Shown here: piece after piece, positions 1-7,200 of the stretch
How positions within the stretch are numbered: the stretch's first letter is position 1
How the letters are laid out: each line of letters begins with the position of its first letter
Assembly: GCF_944324505.1 (NCBI RefSeq)
Contig: NZ_CALUWO010000005.1
Location: 1-64,000 of the forward strand
Direction of reading: 5' to 3'
Length of the DNA: 64,000 nt
Source: an uncultured Desulfovibrio sp.
GTDB taxonomy: Bacteria > Desulfobacterota > Desulfovibrionia > Desulfovibrionales > Desulfovibrionaceae
The notes under the pieces: model-generated
Database searches by the model: none
What the model was told of the DNA's origin: nothing
What the model saw: only the letters and a program-made list of their open reading frames with translations
Position numbers and translations under genes: made by a program

Positions 1-32
1 AACGTCATGTGGGAAAGTAGGCCGCTGCCAAA
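1..32 (+). rRNA. rrf: 5S ribosomal RNA, 3' end only
   Basis: The first bases carry the conserved 3' part of bacterial 5S rRNA (the CATGTGGGAAAGTAGG block followed by CGCTGCCA). The rest of the 5S gene and presumably the 23S and 16S genes lie left of the window. The immediate downstream hairpin plus T-run fits the end of a rRNA operon. The exact 3' end is uncertain by a few bases. Confidence 0.8.
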
Positions 33-42
33 GATTGTTCCA

Positions 43-78
43 GAACCCCTCGCTGCGTTGCGCGCGAGGGGTTCTTTT
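43..78 (+). terminator. Rho-independent terminator of the rRNA operon
   Basis: Perfect 11-bp stem GAACCCCTCGC (43-53) / GCGAGGGGTTC (64-74) followed by TTTT. It sits just after the 5S 3' end. Confidence 0.85.
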
Positions 79-925
79 GTTATCTATCCTTCGGGGCACG
101 TCCGGTATCCGGCCCGACGCTCTGCCTGAAGGCGTTGCGCCCTGCTCGCGCTGCTACCCCTTCCTGACGGCATCCTGCCGATCCTTCCTGCGTTTTTTCG
201 TCATCACGCGCTTTCCCTCCGCCCGCCTGAGGCAAACAACGAAAGCCTTCCGCGCCAAAGCTAGCTAGAATGAAAACGGAGTCAGTCACTTCCGATGCTT
301 TGCGCGTAACGCTGAATCCCTGTGGCTCGTCGTCTCTGCCTGAATAGTGGTCTCTCTGGCAGATCTCTTCTCCCGCGTCCCTCTGTTGTTGACTTTTTGG
401 GAGCGCGCCGGAGCCCGCAACAAAGAGCCATCCATATTCTGCAAGAAGGACGCGATAAATCTCTGCCATGCCGCTAGCTCTGTTCCGGCGCTGGAAGTGT
501 TCGTGGACAGCATTTATAAAGAAAGTATGCCGCCAAGTATGCTCTTCGGGGGATCGGTTGACTGCCACCGCTCATTTCCGCGTAGCTGGGCAGCAGGCAA
601 AGAAACACACCCCAAATGTAAGGGGAGTGAACAGTAAAGATATTATCTTGCAAATTCAACATGGATACCGTTTGCGTGAAGCTTCGGTATTCGATGGCAC
701 GATAGTTGTCATTGATACCATTGCCGTGGCAAGCGAGGTTGCCGACAATATGTATCAGCGGTCAAAGTTGGATTACTTGATTTAATGCTCCGTGGGAATA
801 TGATGATTGGAGTCTTAACGGAGCCCCGGAGAAGTATCTGAAACCGGCCACACAGTATAAGCCCGTTGATAGTTGATTGCCTTATTGTCCGGATGTCTCA
901 AAAAAGATACAAACAAATTTTCGTA
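79..925. other. Intergenic/degenerate stretch, no supported gene
   Basis: Several short frames are open here on both strands, but none shows a recognisable domain, a good ribosome-binding site or coding-like composition. Base composition shifts towards AT to the right, so this is probably the left boundary of the acquired restriction-modification island next to the rRNA operon. Confidence 0.5.
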
Positions 926-954
926 TTGCTATTATTCGAGATTTAGAATATAAT
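926..954 (+). promoter_or_regulatory. Sigma70-type promoter of the restriction-modification operon
   Basis: TTGCTA (926-931), a 17-bp spacer and a perfect TATAAT (949-954). A strong GGAGG ribosome-binding site follows at 970-974, before the methylase ATG at 982. This fixes the methylase start at 982 and not at the earlier in-frame ATG upstream of the promoter. Confidence 0.75.
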
Positions 955-981
955 ATTATTAGTATATATGGAGGCGTGGTT

Positions 982-2052
982 ATGGAATTTATGTCTGCAA
1001 GAGAAGCTGCTGCTAAATGGGGGATTTCCCAAAGACGAGTTGCAGTTCTTTGCTCTGAAAGTCGAATCGATAACGCCACAATGGTCGGCAATATGTGGAT
1101 TATCCCGACTACTGCCGAAAAGCCGATTGATGCGAGAAGTATCCGCTATGTGCAGAGTAATGGTAATAAGGTAAAACCATTTTTGAAATGGGCAGGCGGC
1201 AAAGGTCAGCTCCTTTCCGAAATTGAAAAATACTATCCTTTTGCAGATGGAAAAATAACAAAATACGCCGAGCCCTTTGTCGGCGGTGGTGCTGTCTTGT
1301 TCGATATTCTAAGCAAATATGATTTGAAAGAAGTTTATATCAGCGACATCAACGCAGAACTTATTAATACCTATCGCATTATTCGCGACGATATTGATGA
1401 GTTAATTGCAATGCTCGCAGTTATGCAGAATGAATTTGTTCCGATGGATACTGAGCATAGAAAAGAATATTATCTTGCAAAGCGTGAGCGGTTTAATGAT
1501 TTGAAGGTCAATAGAGATGAAATCATCAATATTGAAAAAGCGACATTGATGATTTTTCTCAATAAGACTTGTTTCAACGGTCTTTTTCGTGTGAATAAAA
1601 AAGGACTTTTCAACGTTCCGATGGGTTCTTATAAAAATCCGATGATTTGTGGCGAGGATAACCTTCGTGCGGTGTCGGAGAACCTGCAAAACGTAACTAT
1701 TGTTTGTGGTGATTATAGAAAATCAACAGATTTTATTGATGAAAACACCTTTGTTTATTTCGACCCTCCATATCGTCCTATCACCGAGACTGCAAGTTTT
1801 ACCGCATATACCGAAAACCTGTTTAACGATGAAGAACAAATTGAACTTGCACGATTTGTTGACGATATGCATCGGAGAGGTGCAAAGATAGTTATCAGTA
1901 ATTCCGATCCCAAAAACTCCAACACAGATGATGATTTCTTTGATAACATCTATTCCTCGCATCGAATTAAGCGTGTTGAAGCGACTCGTATGATTAACTG
2001 CAATAGCGAGGCAAGAGGGAAAATCAAGGAGTTACTTATTAGTAACTATTAA
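982..2052 (+). CDS. Dam/DpnM-like adenine-N6 DNA methyltransferase with N-terminal HTH
   Basis: Predicted to methylate adenine in a GATC-type site and protect the host from the nuclease two genes downstream. It has 356 residues. The first ~55 residues form a MerR/excisionase-like helix-turn-helix (SAREAAAKWGISQRRVAVLC), absent from DpnM itself. The alpha-class methylase follows: SAM motif FLKWAGGK at 67-74, EPFVGGGAVLFD, the catalytic DPPY at 261-264, and a C-terminal EATR...RGKIKELLISNY matching the DpnM family. The start is set by GGAGG 7 bases upstream. It is the first gene of the operon and is AT-rich, with codon use unlike the GC-rich flanks, indicating recent transfer, probably from a Firmicute. 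The HTH could bind its own promoter (inference). Confidence 0.9.
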   Translation: MEFMSAREAAAKWGISQRRVAVLCSESRIDNATMVGNMWIIPTTAEKPIDARSIRYVQSNGNKVKPFLKWAGGKGQLLSEIEKYYPFADGKITKYAEPFVGGGAVLFDILSKYDLKEVYISDINAELINTYRIIRDDIDELIAMLAVMQNEFVPMDTEHRKEYYLAKRERFNDLKVNRDEIINIEKATLMIFLNKTCFNGLFRVNKKGLFNVPMGSYKNPMICGEDNLRAVSENLQNVTIVCGDYRKSTDFIDENTFVYFDPPYRPITETASFTAYTENLFNDEEQIELARFVDDMHRRGAKIVISNSDPKNSNTDDDFFDNIYSSHRIKRVEATRMINCNSEARGKIKELLISNY

Positions 2053-2063
2053 GAGGAACGGCT

Positions 2064-2600
2064 ATGAAAATAAGAGAAGGAACACAACTTATAAAAAATA
2101 GCACTCAAAAAGCAATTATAGAATTTGTCTTTGACGATTATGTCATTTATGTTTTTCAAGGTGTATTGTCAAAATTCGACATTGTAATCAAATATAAGAG
2201 AGATGGAAGTCGAATTCGTACGCCGAAGCATATTCATTGGGTGGTTGATATTTTAATAAAAATGCAAGGAAATGAATATCTCACAAAGCGGTATTTAAAA
2301 GCAGTTCAAAATTGTTGGAACACCTGTGTCCCCCTTACTAATAACGATTTTAACACTTTGAAAATGTTAATTGAGAACGGTGAGAGTGAAATTGAAATTG
2401 CGCAGTATTTTTCGCTTAATATGTTTGGTGAATATGACGTGGAATTTTTGTATGTACTAATGAAATTATTGGCGGTACAAGAAAAGACAAATCGATCAGA
2501 CGCATATATGTTCGGAAAAATTATTGAAGAACTACTTGAAGCTAACCGAGATATATTTAAAATCATATCAGCAGCAGGCTTCAATGGAAGAAGGGGTTAA
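2064..2600 (+). CDS. Unknown protein inside the restriction-modification operon
   Basis: A 178-residue protein I do not recognise. It begins 11 bases after the methylase stop with a good AGAGGA ribosome-binding site, and its stop is followed after one base by the nuclease ATG, so it is cotranscribed and probably translationally coupled. No signal peptide, membrane segment or catalytic motif is visible. The N-terminal ~60 residues look beta-rich and the rest alpha-helical (long runs such as LYVLMKLLAVQEK and GKIIEELLEANRDIFKII). Its position between methylase and nuclease suggests an accessory or control role, but nothing in the sequence resembles a C-protein HTH. Composition is AT-rich like its neighbours. 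Confidence 0.8.
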   Translation: MKIREGTQLIKNSTQKAIIEFVFDDYVIYVFQGVLSKFDIVIKYKRDGSRIRTPKHIHWVVDILIKMQGNEYLTKRYLKAVQNCWNTCVPLTNNDFNTLKMLIENGESEIEIAQYFSLNMFGEYDVEFLYVLMKLLAVQEKTNRSDAYMFGKIIEELLEANRDIFKIISAAGFNGRRG

Positions 2601-2601
2601 T

Positions 2602-3480
2602 ATGGCGAGAAATTTTAACGACTGGTTAACCGGTTTCCGTGATAGCATTGCAGACTACGGGTATTATATTGATTTTGCAAAAGTCCATCACAATGTTGAT
2701 GGTATTAAAGTAGAGTTAAATATTCTTAACTCCCTTATTGGTTCTAAGAATATTAAGGATGACTTCAAGTCTCTTATCAATAAATATCCAGAAGTTTTGA
2801 AGTGTATTCCTTTGCTCTTGGCAGTCAGAGCAAACGAAATTTACTGCCAGGACGAAAATGGTGGGTACTTGTATCAGTTTGATTTCGGCAAATATCCTCC
2901 AAAAAGTTGCGCCAATTATGAACGTTATTCCTATTTTATGGAGCAGACTGGTCTATTTGATTTGCTTTCAAATCACATCATCAATAGTCTCGTTGACTAT
3001 GTTACCGGCGTTGAAACCGGCTTGGATTCCAATGGACGTAAAAATCGTGGTGGTCATTTGATGGAAAATTTGGTGGAAAATTTCATCAAAAAAGCTGGTT
3101 TTGTCAAGGGGGTAAACTACTTCAAAGAGATGTACATACATCAAATTACAGATAAATGGGGTATCGACCTTTCTGCACTTTCTAACAAAGGCAAAATGGA
3201 AAAACGTTTTGATTTTGTTGTGAAAACCCCAACTATGATTTACGGCATTGAAACCAATTTCTACGGCAGTGGTGGAAGCAAGCTCAATGAAACTGCCCGT
3301 AGTTATAAAACTCTTGCTGCGGAGGCTGATACGATTGATGGTTTTACCTTTGTTTGGTTTACTGACGGCAAAGGCTGGACAAACGCCCGGAATAACCTTG
3401 AAGAAACTTTTGATGTTATGGATACCATCTACAGCATCAAGGATTTGGAGAATGGTATTATTACTGAGGTTTTTAAATAA
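2602..3480 (+). CDS. DpnII/MboI-family type II restriction endonuclease
   Basis: Predicted to cleave unmethylated GATC. At 292 residues it matches the usual DpnII length of just under 300. Family landmarks are GGHLMENLVENFI at mid-protein, KRFDFVV, and the IETNFYGSGGSKLNETARSYK region (split here as IETNFYGSGG and SKLNETARSYK), which is the hallmark catalytic block of DpnII enzymes. The ATG at 2602 follows the previous stop by one base; an in-frame ATG at 2584 is a possible alternative. The stop TAA overlaps the next ATG (TAATG), a tight operon. The specificity is inferred from family, not visible directly. Confidence 0.9.
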   Translation: MARNFNDWLTGFRDSIADYGYYIDFAKVHHNVDGIKVELNILNSLIGSKNIKDDFKSLINKYPEVLKCIPLLLAVRANEIYCQDENGGYLYQFDFGKYPPKSCANYERYSYFMEQTGLFDLLSNHIINSLVDYVTGVETGLDSNGRKNRGGHLMENLVENFIKKAGFVKGVNYFKEMYIHQITDKWGIDLSALSNKGKMEKRFDFVVKTPTMIYGIETNFYGSGGSKLNETARSYKTLAAEADTIDGFTFVWFTDGKGWTNARNNLEETFDVMDTIYSIKDLENGIITEVFK

Positions 3481-4226
3481 TGGCAAAGAAAATCACAAAA
3501 TGGGAGCCGGAAGATTTTGAACTTGAAATGACTACGCATTGGTCTTTCCCCAAGCGTGGCAATTGGGCAACTCACGATGCAACATGGCGTGGTAATTGGT
3601 CGCCATACATTCCTCGAAACATTTTGCTTCGTTATTCAAAAGAGAAAGACTTGGTACTTGATCAATTTGCAGGCGGTGGCACGACCCTTGTAGAAGCAAA
3701 GTTGCTAAATAGAAATATTATCGGTGTGGATGTGAACGATGTTGCGCTTGCACGGTGCAAAGAAAAAACGACATTTGAATACGAAGGTGCAAACGGAAAA
3801 GTGTATCTGCACAAAGGGGATGCGAGAAACCTTGATTTTGTGCCGGACAACTGCATTGATTTAATTTGTACTCATCCACCGTATGCCGATATTATTCAGT
3901 ATAGTGAGGATATTCCCGAAGATTTATCTTTGTTAAAGGTCAAAGATTTTCTTGAGGAAATGAAAAAAGTATCAACTGAAAGCTATCGTGTTCTGAAAAA
4001 GGATAAGTTCTGTGCTGTTCTTATGGGTGACACACGTCAAAAAGGTCATATGATACCAATGTCATTTGACGTGATGCGTATTTTTGAAGATGCTGGTTTT
4101 AAGTTGAAAGAGCTTATCATAAAAGAACAACATAATTGCAAAGCTACGGGATACTGGAAAACAAATAGTGTGAAGTACAATTTTTTACTGATTGCCCACG
4201 AGTATTTATTTGTTTTCAAAAAGTGA
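3480..4226 (+). CDS. Second DNA methyltransferase, compact, SAM motif before THPPY
   Basis: A 248-residue SAM-dependent DNA methyltransferase of the N6-adenine/N4-cytosine type. SAM motif I is DQFAGGGTTLVEAK (starting at residue 61), followed by an acidic IIGVDVN strand. The catalytic motif is THPPY (131-135). A short segment resembling motif X (WSPYIPRNILLRY) precedes motif I. DpnA, the usual second methylase of DpnII systems, has its DPPY motif near the N-terminus and motif I near the C-terminus. Here the order is reversed and no long target-recognition domain is visible. It overlaps the nuclease gene by one base. It may methylate single-stranded DNA, as DpnA does, or a different site; which is unknown. 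Confidence 0.82.
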   Translation: MAKKITKWEPEDFELEMTTHWSFPKRGNWATHDATWRGNWSPYIPRNILLRYSKEKDLVLDQFAGGGTTLVEAKLLNRNIIGVDVNDVALARCKEKTTFEYEGANGKVYLHKGDARNLDFVPDNCIDLICTHPPYADIIQYSEDIPEDLSLLKVKDFLEEMKKVSTESYRVLKKDKFCAVLMGDTRQKGHMIPMSFDVMRIFEDAGFKLKELIIKEQHNCKATGYWKTNSVKYNFLLIAHEYLFVFKK

Positions 4227-4240
4227 AGTGTTAACTAAAA

Positions 4241-4797
4241 GATAATTTTATTCTTTCCAGCTTCCATTTCAATGATTTTAGATATGACTATTGATTTGCT
4301 TCTGAAACGTGCAAATCAATCCTTTGCCTTCCGTTATTCTGCTCAAGGACACCGTTTGTGATTTGTTCTGGCAGAGTTTACAGACAGCGAACACTTCAAG
4401 ATACACTCCCAGTCAATGAGTTCTCCAGTCTCTCTACGATATGCCTTCCAGATACATAACTTGTTTTTTTGACTTTAAGTAGTGTCACATTTCATCGATC
4501 TCAATGATAATGGCATCGCCAAGCACAGGGTTTTCATAGTGCGCTTTTGCAAATGCTTTTATCCACTTCAAAACAGTACTCGGAGAAGCCCCAATGAGCC
4601 TGCTACCGCCCGTATTAAGCCCCTGTGTGTATAAGTCGCAGCCATAGCCTTTTCGTGTGCAGGCCGACCACGAGGAGTAAGTCTCGTAAATTGCAAGGAG
4701 CAAGATTTATACTTATCTCTTTGTTTTCATTGAACTTTTCTCCATTCTTGATAACTTCCATTAATTGACATTTTGGACATGAGCGCTTTTCGCTCAT
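4241..4797 (-). pseudogene. Decayed IS1-family transposase
   Basis: Fragments of an IS1-type transposase appear in order on the minus strand but in different frames. From the right: a zinc ribbon CPKC with VIKNGEK, then YKSCSLQFTRLTPRGRP in another frame, then LYTQGL...GASPSTVLKWIKAFAK, AIIIEIDEM with the expected Trp codon turned into TGA, HYLKSKK, then NKLCIWKAYRRETGELIDWEC after a frameshift. About 40 residues expected next are missing. Then NNGRQR and KSIVISKIIEM near 4260-4300 give the C-terminal end. At least three frameshifts, one nonsense change and one internal deletion make it non-functional. I did not identify terminal inverted repeats. Confidence 0.8.
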
Positions 4798-5401
4798 GTA
4801 ATTTTATAGCACACAAATGACGCTAAGTCGTTAGTCTGTGAACACACTCAGATTTCTGAACGGCCTGCGGAAGGCAAGAACCATTTGCCAGGTGTTTTCA
4901 GGGGCAGGCGGCAGGCGCCGTGCGGGAAGGCATCAGGGGGAATCGCACCAGCCGCCAGTATTTTTTCGACATGGTCGTTTCGCTGGCGGCCTGGGGCGAG
5001 GAAACGTTTTTTATGGGGCTTGCTGGATGTTTGAGCGCATCTAGAGAACGCAGCAAAATATACTATGCCCTCGTGTGCAGTCGGCTGCGATGGTGGCAAA
5101 AGAAGGCTGAATGCCCGTTCTGTGCGTCGTTCTGATTTCCACTCTGGCTGGGGATGAAAGACTGCGGCAGCCCCACCCAGGGCGCAATACGAGTTCGCTT
5201 TTCTTGGGTTCAGGTGGCATATGCGCAAGTCACCTTGCTGAAGGAAAGGACGGCGTGTGCCATGTGTACCGTTCTAGCGTGTACGGGTAGTGCGGCTGCG
5301 TCCCCGTGTGTCATCGTGACGCAGGCATCCGTATGATCTGTCCTCGCCGGGAGGCAGGACACGGTGTCCCGCAGCATATGTCCGCAAATGCGTGCAGGCA
5401 T
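4798..5401. other. Intergenic stretch, right flank of the acquired island
   Basis: No frame here carries a recognisable domain. Composition returns to GC-rich past about 4850, marking the right edge of the AT-rich island. One inverted repeat (CCGCCAG near 4950 pairing with CTGGCGG near 4986) is visible, without a T-run. I see no RNA gene. Confidence 0.5.
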
Positions 5402-5431
5402 AAAAAAGGACCGGAGAGGCTCTCCGGTCCT
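5402..5431 (-). terminator. Rho-independent terminator after cpoB
   Basis: Perfect 10-bp stem GGACCGGAGA / TCTCCGGTCC (5409-5431). On the minus strand it is followed by a run of six T (5403-5408), 28 bases past the cpoB stop. Confidence 0.88.
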
Positions 5432-5458
5432 GCGGGTACGAGCATTACGGCCGTACGA

Positions 5459-6493
5459 CTACTTGTTGGTCTTGAGGAAGCTCTTGGCGCGGGCCGCTTC
5501 CGGCGAATTGGGATACTTTTTGATCAGCTCCTGCAGGCGGGCCTTGGCGGCTGCGGGCTGCTTGAGCTTGCTGAAGCATATGCCCTGCTTGAGGTAGGCG
5601 CCGGGTGTCCGGGAGGATTTGCCGTACTTGTTGATGACCGTATCATAGGCCAGGGCGGCATCGGCGAACTGGTTGCGCTGGAAATAGCATTCCGCCAGGT
5701 GATACTGCGCTTCTGGAGCCATGCTGTGATTGGGATAGTTCTTCATGAAGTCCGAGAAGGAGCGCTGGGCAGAGGCATAATTGCGGCTGGTGAAGGCATT
5801 GATGCCCGAATCGTAGAGGGCCATGGACACATCCTTGGCCGGGACGGGCGCCTGCTGCTGGGGCTGCGGCGTGGGCTGCCCCCAGGTGCTTCCCTGGTCA
5901 GGCGGCGTGACCGGAGCGGCCGGCGCCGCAGCGGCAGAAGCGGGCTGGCCCCAGGTTTCGCCCGTTCCCGCAGCCGGTGCGGGGGCCGGCTGCCCCCAGG
6001 CGTCGGCAGCGGCAGCGGTCCCGGCGGCTGTGGCGACTGCTGCGGCGGGAGCGGCTCCCCAGGCGCCGGAAGTCGGCGTTGCTGCAGGCGCAGGCATTGT
6101 TGCGGGTGCAGGCGCTGCTGCGGGCGGCGTGCTGCCGGCGGGCAGGGTGGGCAGAGGATCGCCCAGATCAAACTTGAGGGCCATGCTGGTTTCGATCTGG
6201 CGCAGGGCAGCATCATGCTTGTTGAGACGATCCACCATGGCGCGGGCGCCGCCGGCATGCTGGAGGTCATATATCTGCCCCTTGAGCGAATCCACTTCCT
6301 GGCGCATGGCCTGGACCTGTGCCCACATTTCGGCCTGGGCAGGCTGCATCTGGCGCAGCTGGGTGTCCTGCTGCTGCACGCGCTGTTCAAGGTCCAGGGA
6401 TGAAGAGGACGAGGAGGTGCCACCCACGCAGCCGCTCATGAGCGCGGCAGCGCAGAGAAAGCTGAGGACGGAAAGTCGACGCATGTTTTTCAT
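5459..6493 (-). CDS. cpoB: CpoB/YbgF-like tetratricopeptide lipoprotein
   Basis: Periplasmic lipoprotein of the CpoB/YbgF family, which in other Gram-negatives links Tol-Pal to peptidoglycan synthesis at division. The ATG at 6493, preceded by TTGAGG, gives 344 residues. The signal peptide ends in a lipobox (LMSG/C). A coiled coil with DLEQRVQQQDTQLRQM and later repeats follows, then a ~110-residue Ala/Pro-rich linker with three WGQP units. The C-terminus (about 225-344) has three TPR-like repeats (YHLAECYFQRNQFADAALAYD, GAYLKQGICFSKLKQ). Last gene of the ileS-lspA operon. No tol or pal gene lies nearby, so its Tol partnership is inferred from family only. Confidence 0.85.
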   Translation of the reverse strand: MKNMRRLSVLSFLCAAALMSGCVGGTSSSSSSLDLEQRVQQQDTQLRQMQPAQAEMWAQVQAMRQEVDSLKGQIYDLQHAGGARAMVDRLNKHDAALRQIETSMALKFDLGDPLPTLPAGSTPPAAAPAPATMPAPAATPTSGAWGAAPAAAVATAAGTAAAADAWGQPAPAPAAGTGETWGQPASAAAAPAAPVTPPDQGSTWGQPTPQPQQQAPVPAKDVSMALYDSGINAFTSRNYASAQRSFSDFMKNYPNHSMAPEAQYHLAECYFQRNQFADAALAYDTVINKYGKSSRTPGAYLKQGICFSKLKQPAAAKARLQELIKKYPNSPEAARAKSFLKTNK

Positions 6494-6508
6494 AGGGTAC
6501 CTCAAATG

Positions 6509-6709
6509 CTACAGCGGAGCACCGGCCTTGCGGCGTCCCGCGACGATATAGATCAGCCCGCCGATGACGGGCAGAAAGACCACCAGTACCAGCCAGAGGG
6601 CGCGCTGGGTCGGGTTTGCGAAGCGGTGTCCCCAGATGTGCACAATGCTCCAGAAGGTGGGCAGCATGGGAATGAGGGCCACCAGAACGTGCCACCAGGC
6701 AAAGGTCAT
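6509..6709 (-). CDS. Small two-helix membrane protein, PLDc_N family
   Basis: A 66-residue protein with two hydrophobic helices ([20 protein letters not shown] and [19 protein letters not shown]) and a basic tail GRRKAGAPL. It matches the short PLDc_N module seen at the N-terminus of cardiolipin synthases, here standing alone. Its ATG overlaps the lspA stop by four bases (ATGA), so it is translated with lspA. No catalytic HKD motif is present, so it is not itself a phospholipase. Function unknown. Confidence 0.78.
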   Translation of the reverse strand: MTFAWWHVLVALIPMLPTFWSIVHIWGHRFANPTQRALWLVLVVFLPVIGGLIYIVAGRRKAGAPL

Positions 6710-7200
6710 GCGGCATCTCGCTTGTTTTCGGAGGGCATGCGCCAGAGCACAAGGCAGGAGATGCCCGCCCCGATGCAGATGGCCATATCCGCCACGTTAA
6801 AGGCCGGCCAGTGCCATGTGCCCACGTAGACATCCACAAAATCCACCACGGCACGAAAGCGTATGCGGTCCACCAGATTGCCCAGCGCACCGCCCATGAC
6901 AAGCCCCAGACCGCGGCACAGCCAGGGCTGACTGTGTGCGGAACGCACCAGCATGACAATGGCTGCCACGGCCACAAGGGTGGCTGCCAGAAACAGCCAG
7001 AACTGCCACGCAATATCCGAACGGTTGAGAAAGCCGAAGGCAGCCCCCCGGTTGCGGATATTGACGAGGTCCAGCAGACCGGAAATGACCGGAATGCTGG
7101 CATGCTCGGGAATGGCGGCCATGACCCAGAACTTGCTCAGCTGGTCCAGCAGCAGGGCAAGCAGGGCATAGCCGCCGAGCAGGCGATAGCGGCGGCTCAC
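6706..7200 (-). CDS. lspA: Lipoprotein signal peptidase II
   Basis: Inner-membrane aspartyl protease that removes the signal peptide of diacylglyceryl-modified prolipoproteins. The GTG at 7200, overlapping the ileS TGA, gives 164 residues, the normal LspA length; a longer in-frame extension upstream lies inside ileS and is not credible. Conserved blocks are [39 protein letters not shown] (first catalytic Asp) and [11 protein letters not shown] (second catalytic Asp). Four transmembrane helices are expected. Coupling with ileS is the classic bacterial arrangement. Confidence 0.95.
   Translation of the reverse strand: MSRRYRLLGGYALLALLLDQLSKFWVMAAIPEHASIPVISGLLDLVNIRNRGAAFGFLNRSDIAWQFWLFLAATLVAVAAIVMLVRSAHSQPWLCRGLGLVMGGALGNLVDRIRFRAVVDFVDVYVGTWHWPAFNVADMAICIGAGISCLVLWRMPSENKRDAA

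Noticed and set aside
80..785. Short open frames of about 60-160 codons between the 5S rRNA and the RM island
   Set aside because: No ribosome-binding sites, no domains and overlapping frames on both strands; better described as degenerate intergenic DNA.
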